The notes: a model not told the origin generated them from the sequence alone. Shown: positions 36,746-48,900, counted from the first letter of the stretch. The stretch is DNA of 64,000 bases from Megaustenia siamemsis (GCA_032433765.1 JAVIAB010000041.1:81244428-81308427), one strand, 5' to 3'. Made by a program: numbers and translations.

Positions 36746-38308
36746 AAAGTTTAGTAGAACATCCACAAGTTTAGTAGAACATCCACAAGTTTAGTAGAAC
36801 ATCCACAAGTTAAGTAGAACATCCACAAGTTTAGTAGAACATCCACAAGTTTAGTAGAACATCCACAAGTTTAGTAGAACATCCACAAGTTTAGTAGAAC
36901 ACCTACACGTTTAGTAGAACATCCACAAGTTTAGTAGAACATCCACAAGTTTAGTAGAACATCCACAAGTTAAGTAGAACATCCACAAGTTTAGTAGAAC
37001 ACCTACACGTTTAGTAGAACATCCACAAGTTTAGTAGAACATCCACAAGTTTAGTACAACATCCACAAGTTTAGTACAACATCCACAAGTTAAGTGGAAC
37101 ATCCACAAGTTTAGTAGAAAATCTACAAGTTTAGTAGAACATCCACAAGTTTAGTAGAACATCTACACGTTTAGTAGAACATCCACAAGTTTAGTAGAAC
37201 ATCCACAAGTTTAGTAGAACATCCGCAAGTTAAGTAGAACATCCACAAGTTTAGTTGAACATCTACACGTTTAGTAGAACATCTACACGTTTAGTAGAAC
37301 ATCCACAAGTTTAATAGAACATCCACAAGTTTAGTAGAACATCCACAAGTTTAGTAGAACATCTACAAGTTTAGTAGAACATCTACACGTTTAGTAGAAC
37401 ATCTACACGTTTAGTAGAACATCCACAAGTTTAGTAGAACATCCACAAATTTAGTAGAACATCCACAAGTTAAGTAGAACATCTACACGTTTAGTAGAAC
37501 ATCTACACGTTTAGTAGAACATCCACAAGTTTAGTAGAACATCCACAAGTTTAGTAGAACATCCACAAGTTTAGTAGAACATCCACAAGTTTAGTAGAAC
37601 ATCTACACGTTTAGTAGAACATCTACAAGTTTAGTAGAACATCCACAAGTTTAGTAGAACATCCACAAGTTAGTAGAACATCCACAATTTAAGTAGAACA
37701 TCCACAAGTTTAGTAGAACATCTACACGTTTAGTAGAACATCCACAAGTTTAGTAGAACATCCACAAGTTAAGTAGAACATCCACAAGTTTAGTAGAACA
37801 TCTACACGTTTAGTAGAACATCCACAAGTTTAGTAGAACATCCACAAGTTAAGTAGAACATCCACAAGTTTAGTAGAACATCCACAAGTTTAGTAGAACA
37901 ACCACAAGTTTAGTAGAACTTCCACAAGTTTAGTAGAATATCTACAAGTTTAGTAGAACATTCACAAGTTTAGTAGAACATCCACAAGTTTAGTAGAACA
38001 TCCACAAGTTTAGTAGGACATCCACAAGTTAAGTAGAGCATCCACAAGTTTAGTAGGAGGACATCCACAAGTTAAGTAGAACATCTACAAGATAAGTAGA
38101 AAATCCACAAGTTTAGTAGAGCATCCACAAGTTAAGTAGAACATCCACAAGTTTAGTAGAACATCTACAAGATAAGTAGAAAATCCACAAGTTTAGTAGA
38201 ACATCCACAAGTTTAGTAGAACATCCACAAGTTTAGTAGAACATCCACAAGTCAAGTAGAGCATCCACAAGTTTAGTAGAACTTCCACAAATTTAGTAGA
38301 ACATCCGC
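36746..38308. repeat. 20-bp array, third family
   Basis: About 78 copies of tccacaagtttagtagaaca in nearly unbroken 20-bp register. Variants tctacacg, taagtag and tagtac are scattered. The last units (38000-38300) have small insertions such as ggagg. Confidence 0.95.
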
Positions 38309-38732
38309 TCTGGAAACATGCCACTAGAACATAATACTCTATAAATAGATCAATTTGTATTCCACAAAACCTGGCCAAAGTCAACGACATCAGCGCACGA
38401 GAGTTATTTACGTTCACTAGACGAGCTCAAACCGAGTGAGATCAAACTCGTGAATTGTACTCTCCGTTCGCATGTAGCACGTGCATAACTGCCTCTCGCA
38501 CGTGCCAAATAATAACTCAAGTTGTGGAGCGGGTGCCCGGGGAGAGCCAGACATTCCTCAATTTTGTTGATTTTGATGAAAGAAATGTCGGTTGAGTTCA
38601 AATTGATGGAAGCGCAACGATATCTCTTCATGAAGCCAGCGATGCCGTTGGAATGTGGAACAGTCCGTCAAACCTAAAGTCTGTTACAAAATAGACCTTC
38701 CGTAGAGCTCGTTACAAAGAATGTTACAAATA
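38309..38732. other. non-repetitive spacer
   Basis: Ordinary sequence of about 420 bp. Minus-strand frames of 74-75 codons exist but overlap the array edge or lack any recognised motif. No feature is supported. Confidence 0.5.
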
Positions 38733-38965
38733 ATCATTATCAAGGTGCCGTGAGAGATCATGTCTTTCAACAATCTTCTATCCACAGTGCATCGTATCAG
38801 TTCTGTTGTTGACGGTTTTCCATGCCATGACACCAAGCTATCCAGTATTTTCTCTCTTTGTCGCCCGCGATCTCTCTTTCCTTTTATTTTGCCAGTTGTA
38901 ACCAAGTATTCCAACTCTCCTCTTCTCATGATGTGCCTGAAAAATGTTTATTGTTTCTTTCTGAT
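38733..38965 (-). pseudogene. LINE (family A) C-terminal fragment (reverse strand)
   Basis: The minus strand encodes HIMRRGELEYLVTTGKIKGK and QREKILDSLVSWHGKPSTTE, matching the C-terminal region of the LINE copies at 29.4 and 55.3 kb (HVMRREQLEYIVTTGKIEG). Only about 75 codons remain, so it is a heavily 5'-truncated copy. A T11/G19 tract lies immediately beyond its upstream end. Confidence 0.8.
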
Positions 38966-38982
38966 GTTTTTATAGGAGCTCC

Positions 38983-39014
38983 TTTTTTTTTTTGTGGGGG
39001 GGGGGGGGGGGGGG
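38983..39014. repeat. T11-gt-G19 homopolymer tract
   Basis: Eleven T, then gt, then nineteen consecutive G on the + strand. Runs of this length are prone to length error in assembly. Confidence 0.9.
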
Positions 39015-39231
39015 AGATGTCTTCGTTGATGTTTTTCGCTGTCCATGGAACTGTCCAGATAAATGAAATAATGATGATAGAAACTGACGGTCACTTCAAC
39101 GGAAACGTCCAGATGCTATAAGTGTTGTCTAGCGTACAACTTAAATCTGTGGTAGAAGTGAGCGTGTCGATCAAATGAGGTCTAAATGTGGATCATCGTA
39201 AAGAAGAGAAAGAAAAGTAGAAAGGAATGTA

Positions 39232-40510
39232 GCGAGGTAGAGAGAATGTAGGCTGGGAGGTAGAGAGAATGTAGGCTGGGAGGTAGAGAGAATGTAGGCT
39301 GGGAGGTAGAGAGAATGTAGGCTGGCAGGTAGAGAGAATGTAGGCTGGGAGGTATAGAGAATGTAGTCTGGGAGGTAGAGAGAATGTAGGCTGGGAGGTA
39401 GAGATAATGTAGGCTGGGAGGTAGAGAGAATGTAGGCTGGGAGGTAGAGAGAATGTAGGCTGGGAGGTAGAGAGAATGTAGGCTGGGAGTAGAGAGAATG
39501 TAGGTTGTGAGGTAGAGAGAATGTAGGTTGTGAGGTAGAGAGAATGTAGGCTGGGAGGTAGAGAGAATGTAGGCTGGGAGGTAGAGAGAATGTAGGCTGG
39601 GAGGTAGAGAGAATGTAGAATGGGAGGTAGAGAGAATGTAGCCTGGGAGGTAGAGAGAATGTAGGCTTGGAGGTAGAGAGAATGTAGGCTGGGATGTAGA
39701 GAGAATGTAGGCTGGGATGTAGAGAGAATGTAGGCTGGGAGGTAGAGAGAATGTAGGCTGGGAGGTAGAGAGAATGTAGGCTGGGAGGTAGAGAGAATGT
39801 AGGCTGGGAGGTAGAGAGAATGTAGGCTGGGAGGTAGAGAGAATGTAGGCTGGGAGGTATAGAGAATGTAGTCTGGGAGGTAGAGAGAATGTAGGCTGGG
39901 AGGTAGAGATAATGTAGGCTGGGAGGTAGAGAGAATGTAGGCTGGGAGGTAGAGAGAATGTAGGCTGGGAGGTAGAGAGAATGTAGGCTGGGAGTAGAGA
40001 GAATGTAGGTTGTGAGGTAGAGAGAATGTAGGTTGTGAGGTAGAGAGAATGTAGGCTGGGAGGTAGAGAGAATGTAGGCTGGGAGGTAGAGAGAATGTAG
40101 GCTGGGAGGTAGAGAGAATGTAGAATGGGAGGTAGAGAGAATGTAGCCTGGGAGGTAGAGAGAATGTAGGCTTGGAGGTAGAGAGAATGTAGGCTGGGAT
40201 GTAGAGAGAATGTAGGCTGGGATGTAGAGAGAATGTAGGCTGGGAGGTAGAGAGAATGTAGGCTGGGAGGTAGAGAGAATGTAGGCTGGGAGGTAGAGAG
40301 AATGTAGGCTGGGAGGAAGAGAGAATGTAGGCTGGGAGGTAGAGAGAATGTAGGCTTGGAGGTAGAGAGAATGTAGGCTGGGAGGTAGAGAGAATGTATG
40401 TTAGGAGGTACAGAGAATGTAGGCTGGGAGGTAGAGAGAATGTGTGTTAGGAGGTACAGAGAATATAGGCTGGGAGGTAGAGAGAATGTAGGATGGGAGG
40501 TAGAGAGAAT
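39232..40510. repeat. 23-bp minisatellite with exact 505-bp duplication
   Basis: About 56 copies of a 23-bp unit with gaatgtaggctgggaggtag. A series of rare variants (tatagagaatgtagtctg, gagataatg, a 22-bp unit gggagtag, gtagaatggg, gggatgtag) occurs twice in the same order, each pair exactly 505 bp apart (39353/39858 through 39691/40196). Confidence 0.95.
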
Positions 40511-41222
40511 GTAGGCTTGGGAGCAAAGAGGAGGTAGTGTGATAACTTGATGTGCAGCAAAGGGGGAAATAGGAGGTAGTGTGATAACTTGATGTGGAGC
40601 AAAGGGGGAAAGTGGAGGTAGTGTGATAACTTAATGTGGAGCAACGGGGCAAAGTGGAGGTAGTGTGATAACTTGTTGTGGAGCTAAGGGGGAAATAGGA
40701 AGTAGTGTGATAACTTGATGTGGAGGAAAGGGGGAAATAGGAGGTAGTGTGATAACTTGATGTGAAGCAAAGGGGCAAAGTGGAGGTAGTGTGATAACTT
40801 GATGTGGAGCAAACGGGCAAAGTGGAGGTAGTGTGATAACTTGATGTGGAGCAAAGAGGGAAAGTGGAGGTAGTGTGATAGCTTGATGTGGAGCAAAGGG
40901 GCAAAGTGGAGGTAGTGTGATAACTTGATGTGGAGCAAACGGGCAAAGTGGAGGTAGTGTGATAACTTAATGTGGGGCAAAGGGGGAAAGTGGAGGTAGT
41001 GTGATAGCTTGATGTGGAGCAAAGGGGGAAAGTGGAGGTAGTGTGATAACTTGATGTGGAGCAAACGGGCAAAGTGGAGGTAGTGTGATAACTTGATGTG
41101 GAGGAACGGTGGAAATTGAAGGTAGTGTGATAACTTGATGTGGAGTAAAGGGGCAAAGTGGAGGTAGTGTGATAACTTGATGTGGAGGAAAGGGGGAACT
41201 AGGAGGTAGTGTGATAACTTCG
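40511..41222. repeat. 42-bp minisatellite
   Basis: About 17 copies of a 42-bp unit containing ggaggtagtgtgataact and tgatgtggagcaaagggg. It shares ggaggtag with the preceding 23-bp array. Minus-strand frames rich in Ser, His and Tyr are repeat artefacts. Confidence 0.95.
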
Positions 41223-43188
41223 GTAAGTGTTGGTAATGTGGACGGGAGGGGTTGGTAAGGTTGACGGTAATGGTTGGTAAGATTGACGGTAGTGGTTGTT
41301 AAGGTAGACGGTAGGGGTTGTTAAGGTTGACGGTAAGGGTTGTTAAGGTAGACGGTAGGGGTTGTTATGGTTGACGGTAGGGGTTGTTATGGTTGACGGT
41401 AGGGGTTGTTGAGGTAGACGGTAGGGGTTGTTAAGGTAGACGATAGGGGTTGTTAAGGTTGGCGGTAGGGGTTGTTATGGTAGACGGTAGGGGTTGTTAT
41501 GGTAGACGGTAGGGGTTGTTATGGTTGACGGTAGGGGTTGTTATGGTTGACGGTAGGGGTTGTTATGGTTGACGGTAGGGGTTGTTGAGGTAGACGGTAG
41601 GGGTTGTTGAGGTAGACGGTAGGGGTTGTTGAGGTAGACGGTAGGGGTTGTTAAGGTTGGCGGTAGGGGTTGTTATGGTTGACGGTAGGGGTTGTTTAGG
41701 TTGGCAGTAGAGGTTGTTATGGTTGTCGGTAGGGGTTGTTGAGGTAGACGGTAGGGGTTGTTAAGGTAGACGGTAGTGGTTGGTAAGGTTGACGGTAGGG
41801 GTTGTTAAGGTAGACGGTAGTGGTTGGTAAGGTTGACGGTAAGGGTTGTTAAGGTTGACGGTAGGGTTTGTTAAGGTTGACGGTAAGGGTTGGTAATGTT
41901 GACGGTAAGGTTGTTAAGGTAGACGGTAGTGGTTGGTAAGGTTGACGGTAAGGGTTGTTAAGGTTGACGGTAGTGGTTGATGAGGTAGACGGTAGGGTTG
42001 TTAAGGTAGACGGTAGGGGTTGTTGAGGTAGACGGTAGTGGTTGGTAAGGTTGACTGTAAGGGTTGTTAAGGTTGACGGTAAGGGTTATTAAGGTTGACG
42101 GTAGGGGTTGGTAAGGTTGACGGTAAGGGTTATTAAGGTTGACGGTAGGGGTGGTAAGGTTGACGGTAAGGGTTGTTAAGGTAGACGGTAGGGGTTGTTA
42201 AGGTAGACGGTAAGGGTTGTTAAGGTTGACGGTAGTGGTTGGTAAGGTTGACGGTAAGGGTTGTTAAGGTTGACGGTAGTGGTTGTTGAGGTAGACGGTA
42301 GGGGTTGTTAAGGTAGACGGTAGTGGTTGTTGAGGTAGACGGTAAGGGTTGTTAAGGTAGACGGTAGTGGTTTGTAAGGTTGACGGTAAGGGTTGTTAAG
42401 GTAGACGGTAGGGTTGGTAATGTTGACGGTAAGGATAGGTAATGTTGACGGTAAGGGTTGGTAATGTTGACGGTAAGGGTTGGTAATGTTGACGGTAAGG
42501 GTTGGTAATGTTGACGGTAAGGATTGGTAATGTTGACGGTAAGGGTTGGTAATGTTGACGGTAAGGGTTGGTAATGTTGACGGTAAGGGTTGGTAATGTT
42601 GACGGTAAGGGTTGGTAATGTTGACGGTAAGGGTTGGTAATGTTGACGGTAAGGGTTGGTAATGTTGACGGTAATGGTTGGTAATGTTGACGGTAAGGGT
42701 TGGTAATGTTGACGGTAAGGGTTGGTAATGTTGACGGTAAGGGTTGGTAAGGTTGACGGTAGGGGTTGCTAATGTTGACGGTAAGGGTTGATAATGTTGA
42801 CGGTAGGGGTTTGTAATTTTGACGGTAAGGGTTCCTAATGTTGACGGTAGGGGTTGCTAATGTTGACGGTAGGGGTTGCTAATGTTGACGGTAGGGGTTG
42901 GTAATGTTGACGGTAAGGGTTGCTAATGTTGACGGTAGGGGTTGGTAATGTTGACGGTAAGGGTTGGTAAGGTTGACGGTAAGGGTTGGTAATGTTGACG
43001 GTAAGGGTTGGTAATGTTGACGGTAAGGGTTGGTAATGTTGACGGTAAGGGTTGGTAATGTTGACGGTAGGGGTTGGTAAGGTTGACGGTAAGGATTGGT
43101 AAGGTTGACGGTAGGGGTTGCTAATGTTGATGGTAAGGATTGGTAAGGTTGACATTAAGGGTTGCTAAGGTTGACGGTAAGGGTAGAA
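41223..43188. repeat. 22-bp minisatellite, G/T-rich strand
   Basis: About 89 copies of a 22-bp unit with gttgacggtaagggttgg followed by taa(g/t). Types ttgttaaggtagacgg and ttgttatggttgacgg dominate the left third, ggtaatgttgacgg the right. The + strand is almost free of C except in gacgg. Confidence 0.95.
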
Positions 43189-43254
43189 TGATTCCCCTTA
43201 CAAAGTTGATACATCACATCCGTTTTATTGCTCGAGTCTCGTATTTATTCTTCC

Positions 43255-43912
43255 TTGAACATCTGTTTCTCTTGTATTGTAATATCTGGTCTCTCATTTC
43301 TTTGTATCTGGTCTCTGTTTCTCTTGTATTGTAATATCTGGTCTCTCATTTCTTTGTATCTGGTCTCTGTTTCTCTTGTATTGTAATATTTGGTCTCTCA
43401 TTTCTTTGTATCTGGTCTCTGTTTCTCTTGTATTGTAATATCTGGTCTCTCATTTCTTTGTATCTGGTCTCTTTTTCTCTTGTATTGTAATATCTGGTCT
43501 CTCATTTCTTTGTATCTGGTCTCTGTTTCTCTTGTATTGTAATATCTGGTCTCTCATTTCTTTGTATCTGGTCTCTGTTTCTCTTGTATTGTAATATCTG
43601 GTCTCTCATTTCTTTGTATCTGGTCTCTGTTTCTCTTGTATTGTAATATCTGGTCTCTCCTTTCTTTGTATCTGGTCTCTGTTTCTCTTGTATTGTAATA
43701 TCTGGTCTCTCATTTCTTTGTATCTGGTCTCTGTTTCTCTTGTATTGTAATATCTGGTCTCTCATTTCTTTGTATCTGGTCTCTGTTTCTCTTGTATTGT
43801 AATATCTGGTCTCTCATTTCTGTGTATCTGGTCTCTTTTTCTCTTGTATTGTAATATCTGGTCTCTCATTTCTTTGTATCTGGTCTCTGTTTCTCTTGTA
43901 TTGTAATATCTG
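43255..43912. repeat. 52-bp minisatellite
   Basis: About 12-13 copies of a 52-bp unit: tttctcttgtattgtaatat followed by ctggtctctcatttctttg and tatctggtctctg. It passes without a break into the 30-bp array, whose unit is the same sequence lacking a 22-bp segment. Confidence 0.95.
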
Positions 43913-44395
43913 GTCCCTGTTTCTCTTGTATTGTAATATTTGTTTTCTGTTTCTCTTGTATTGTAATATTTGTTTTCTGTTTCTCTTGTATTGTAATAAT
44001 TGTTTTCTGTTTCTCTTGTATTGTAATATTTGTTTTCTGTTTCTCTTGTATTGTAATATTTGTTTTCTGTTTCTCTTGTATTGTAATATCTGTCCTCTGT
44101 TTCTCTTGTATTGTAATATTTGTTTTCTGTTTCTCTTGTATTGTAATATTTGTTTTCTGTTTCTCTTGTATTGTAATATCTGGTCTCTGTTTCTCTTGTA
44201 TTGTAATATTTGGTCTCTTTTTCTCTTATATTGTAATATCTCGTCTCTTTTTCGCTTGTATTGTAATATTTGGTCTCTGTTTCTCTTGTATTTTAACATT
44301 TGGTCTCTGTTTCTCTTGTATTGTAATATTTGTTCTCTGTTTCTCTTGTATTGTAATATTTGATCTCTGTTTCTCTTATATCTTAAGACTGATCT
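43913..44395. repeat. 30-bp minisatellite derived from the 52-bp unit
   Basis: About 16 copies of tttctcttgtattgtaatat plus ttgttttctg (or ctggtctctg), 30 bp. Frames on both strands are stop-free only because ten codons repeat. Confidence 0.95.
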
Positions 44396-44484
44396 CTGTT
44401 TCTTTACTTTCAACCAAAAACAGAACCATGTTGTTTTCTTGAATCTGATGACAAACTTTTGTTTTTCTATTTTCTCCCACAGGG
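44396..44484. other. short spacer
   Basis: Ordinary sequence with a pyrimidine-rich end (tttctattttctcccacag) that resembles a 3' splice site, AG at 44481-44482. No downstream frame supports an exon here. Confidence 0.4.
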
Positions 44485-44568
44485 CTAACCTCTGACCCTA
44501 ACCTCTGACCCTAACCTCTGACCCTAACCTCTGACCCTTACCTCTGACCCTAACCTCTGACCCTATTA
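44485..44568. repeat. 13-bp repeat, ~6 copies
   Basis: Six tandem copies of taacctctgaccc. It contains ccctaacc but the 13-bp period is not a telomeric hexamer. Confidence 0.95.
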
Positions 44569-44835
44569 TCTGCATCTAAATTGCTATTGTTTATCTATTT
44601 CAGATGTGCGGATCACGTGTCACTGTGTGCTCTACCATGTCGTCACTGTCACGAGCCATCGCCAACCACAGGGACATTCCCATTGGATGAGCCAAAAGTC
44701 TCGATGCAGAAATGTCAAAAAATGTTTGAATTTGTTGTGACCTGAACTCGACTGAAAGTCTAATTCCATTAAACTTCTAATTCAGTTGCTGACAGATTTG
44801 AGAGAGTTCTTGTTGCAGCTGACGACACAATTAGC
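44569..44835. other. non-repetitive spacer
   Basis: Ordinary sequence of about 260 bp, including ttgctgacagatttgagag. No gene or RNA is recognised. Confidence 0.5.
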
Positions 44836-45432
44836 TTCACAGAAACGGCATGGCTGGAGACATTCGACACGAAGCTGTGTAGCTGGAGACATTCGACACG
44901 AAGCTGTGTAGCTGGAGACATTCGACACGAAGCTGTGTAGCTGAAGCAATCCAACACTAAACTGTGTAGCTGAAGCCATTCGACACGAAGCTGTGTAGCT
45001 GAAGACATTCGACACGAAGCTGTGTAGCTGAAGACATTCGACACGAAGCTGTGTAGCTGAAGACATTCGACACGAAGCTGTGTAGCTGAAGACATTCGAC
45101 ACGAAGGTGTGCAGCTGAAGACATTCAACACGAAGCTGTGCAGCTGAAGACATTCGACATGAAGCTGTGTAGCTGAAGCCATTCGACACGAAGCTGTGTA
45201 GCTGAAGACATTCGACACGAAGCTGTGTAGCTGAAGACATTCGACACGAAGCTGTGTAGCTGAAGCAATTTGAAACGAAGCTGTATAGCTAAAGCAATTT
45301 GACACGAAGCTGTATAGCTGAAGCAATTTGAAACGAAGCTTTGTCAAGAGCAATTCGACTTGCAGCTGTGTAGCTGGAGAAACTCGACCCGTAGCTGTGT
45401 AGCTGAGAAACTCGACCCGTAGCTGTGTACAT
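44836..45432. repeat. 29-bp minisatellite upstream of the gene (a)
   Basis: About 20 copies of a 29-bp unit with gacattcgacacgaagctg and tgtagctg(a/g)a. The last units (45250-45430) diverge (gcaatttgaaacgaagctg, gaaactcgacccgtagctg). The word agctgtgtagctg recurs in each unit. Confidence 0.95.
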
Positions 45433-45482
45433 ATAATCATCTAAACTGCGGCACTCCGGCTTGTATGAACTCGAGGCTGGTA

Positions 45483-45886
45483 ATATCACCTAACACGATA
45501 CACAGCTGTGACCTACAAATAACACGATACACAGCTGTGACCTACAAATAACACGATACACAGCTGTGACCTACAAATAACACGATACACATCTGTGACC
45601 TACAAATAACACGATACACAGCTGTGACCTACAAATAACACGATACACAGCTGTGACCTACAAATAACACGATACACAGTTGTGACCTACAAATAACACG
45701 ATACACAGTTGTGACCTACAAATAACACGATACACAGCTGTGACCTAAAAATAATATGATACACAGCTATGACCTACAAATATCACGACTCAAAGCTGTG
45801 AACTAAAAGTAACACACCTCACGGCTGTGACCTACAAACAGCACGCCTCACAGCTGTGACATACATACAACACGCCCTACAGCTGT
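45483..45886. repeat. 29-bp minisatellite immediately upstream of the gene (b)
   Basis: About 13 copies of a 29-bp unit with acacagctgtgacctac and aaataacacgat. Each unit has an E box CAGCTG and the word TGACCT. Toward the gene the units degrade (45780-45886). It ends about 80 bp before the first in-frame ATG of the large gene and so may lie in its promoter, 5' UTR or an intron. Confidence 0.9.
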
Positions 45887-45968
45887 GACGTACCAACAAG
45901 TCATTTCGACCAGTAATGACACAGGCTGGTTTTGTCGCGACCTCGTGACCTGGGTCCGATCTCAGAGA

Positions 45969-48900
45969 ATGAAGCTGAGGGATCTGGTCGCCAACTCACT
46001 ACCTCGAGTGCGGGCGAGGAAAAAGAAGGTAGCAGTGGCGGCTGGAGCGTCCTCAGCAGAGTCATCGACCAAGCTGGAGCTCCGGCCGGGCAACTCAAGT
46101 CTGGATTCGTCGACAAGTAACCCCGGGGCGGTTGTAGCGACACAGAGAGCCTCTCGTGACGACAGCCTTGAGATGCAGGGAATCTCCGAGGCTAGCTGGC
46201 GAGGGAATGCTCTCTACCGAGGGCTTGAAGCGGCGAGGGCGGTCAAGTTGAACTCGAAGATGATGTCAGCGAGTTACACGTCATCTCATGGTATGGTGAC
46301 GTCACACAGCGCAGATGGGGTTTCCTCGCAGTTGATGATGATGTCACGCAGCTACGACTCCCGCATTGATGTTCCTGACTGGAGTGATGCCCGCATGTTT
46401 GTGCCCGAGTGTAATGATTCCTGCCCTCAAATGTCGTCCGTTTCTGAATCCCGGGTCGAGCCGTTCTCACACCCGCAGCAATATTACCACTGCCACTACC
46501 ACAGACACAACCATCATCACTACCATCATCACCACCTGCACTCCAAGCCTATGATCCCCGTGGCACAGAACCAGCAGCAGCGACAACTCTGCTCACATCC
46601 TAGCGACGGGAAAAACCTGGCAAGCTGCAAGGTTCCAGAAGAGGTCAAGGCTGAGGCTGGTTTCTTCCGGAAGTCGCTGGCGTCTCTGGGAGGTATCCGG
46701 AAGTACAGCAGCAAGTCAAAGAAGGCGGCGAAACAAGGAGCAGACGAGAAAATGTTGTGCTCTGTCTGTCCCTACCCAGAGACGATGTCAGCGTCAGGAT
46801 CAGACAGCAAGGCAAGCGACAAGCGACCCGCTAAACCAAAGAGAAAGAATATCAAAGCGTTCTCAAAGCTCAAAGAGAACAAAGAGACTGTGTTTTTGGG
46901 GGATAGATGGGACTCGACATGGTTTTCGGACAACGACTGCCGGAGTGCCCCCAGCCGCCCCATCAATAGCAGAGAGGATCCGCCGGGCTTCGCTACCCTT
47001 GATAGGTGTCACTTCCGGGAACGGTCCGTAGAGAGTTGCTCCTCGCGTCTCGTCGGGTCTCGCGAGAGCTCCGTTGTTCGCGAGGTCGACTTGACCGGGT
47101 TTGACTCTGCGTCACTTTCTGGTTACGAGTCAGACCTGCCTTGTGGCAAAGTTCACAGGTCAAGGTCGAGGATAAAAACAAACCCTTGGCTACCCTCGCC
47201 TCAGCCTCCAGTGGCAGGAGGAACGCGAGGGCAACAATGTGACATTCACGAATCCAGAGAGGACATTGATGTTGCTGATGAATTGATGTCGAGACCTCCG
47301 AGATCATCATCTTTCGAGCATCAAAGAAAGGTCTCAATGCTTCCTCACATCTCAGCACACAACCACTCTGTGCCGGACAAAACCCTCGTCCAGAGGCCTC
47401 GCTCCTTAACTCCCAGTGATACCAAAGTGACGTTCAGTCTAAGCCCTCTCGTGAAATCACTTTCGGGTGACGTGTCACCGCCATGGTGGTCGCCAAGCAA
47501 AGATTGTGTCGGCTCTTCCGGTTCTCGAGGAGCGGTGAGCTCCCAGTTGAACGACCTCAACACCGACGTGCCCAAACCGAGAGCCGCCTCCACCATCTCG
47601 CCAAACTCCGAGTTCGTCTTGCTGGCCGATAACCTGGAACAGCTGGCGAACAACATCAGCTTTGAATATGAGGACATGCTGGACACCACGCTGGAGAGCG
47701 TCTCCATCTGCCAGGAGGATGGCCAGGCGTCCATCCACGAGCTTCTCACTGACGACGAGAACGGAAGCGTCGCTGCCAAAACCTTTTTGAAATCGGACGG
47801 CGACGTCCACAGCGCCCACAGTCCAGACTCTGGTATCGGAGGCATCGGGTCTACAGACGGGGACGATGCCTTGACCCCAAATGCCCAAAGAGAGCAGAGC
47901 GCAATGCCCGACGAGTGTTTGGAAGCGCCTGGTAGAATGGTGACAGCAGACATAGATCCAAACCTGGAGATGACGAGACAGCAACAACACAGGAAGAAGA
48001 CCTCGGACGAATTCAAATGTTTACCTGGCACTGCTTCCTATCGTCAACGCCATTTCGACGTTTCCTGCAGCTACAACGCCACATCGTCGCCTTGCTGTAA
48101 CAGAAAACAAATAGGCTTACACGATAAACGGTGTGAGTTGGAGCTAGACAGCTCTGCCACACTGTCTGAATCAGATGTTGACAACACTTCCTACCAGGAC
48201 AGCAGCAGTAGTTTTGTGCAGACCGACAGTCGGATGTTCCAGGACTTTAATAATAAACCTTTACAATATAACCATCACAAATGTGATAACAAATGTGTTG
48301 AGCTCTCAAGCCCAGGCAGGTTCAAACACGACAACGAGGAGTTTTTGTCTGGGGCCAGTCAGCAGCAAGTAGGTCAATGCCGGACAGGCGCCACTTTGAT
48401 GGTCAACGAAAGACTCGACATTCAGGTTGCGCCAAGTCATCGTCAGCTCCTCGGTTCTGGATTAGTAATGGGGTCAAAGGCGAGAAAACACGTGAGCGGG
48501 CTTGGTGGCTTCAGTAAACAAATGTCTGGAAAAGTGGGCGGAGTTTCAGCTACTGCCGGATCTAGAAGTTTGCGGCCATTGGCCTTCAGAACCAGCCCGC
48601 GAGGTCAGCACGTGGCGGGAAGGATGAACGACATGGAGAAAGGGTCCAGCAGGTCCTGGTCCAGCGAGTACGACTTTCCCAGAAACATTACTGTGACGGA
48701 GTGCGTGGAGTCACCCACCGAGAACTGGCGGTGTGACGAGCACTTCCTGGCCTACTGCAGTCAGAGTGGAGCTACAATTGGTTCAAGTGACGGGGACGAG
48801 TACAACATCTCAACAGCCGGAGAAAGTTTCAGGAACATGGAGATGCCTGGCGGAGATGTGGCCTGTATTAGACATGAAGAACTTGTGGTACGGATCCATG

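Noticed and set aside
44485..44568. ccctaacc words as an interstitial telomere
   Set aside because: The period is 13 bp (taacctctgaccc), not the TTAGGG hexamer.
44836..45886. 29-bp repeats as a CRISPR array
   Set aside because: Units are contiguous with no unique spacers, and the genome is eukaryotic.
45885..45968. GTG at 45885 as the start of the large protein
   Set aside because: GTG is not a normal start in animals and lies in the 29-bp repeat; the first in-frame ATG is 45969, or the exon is entered by splicing.
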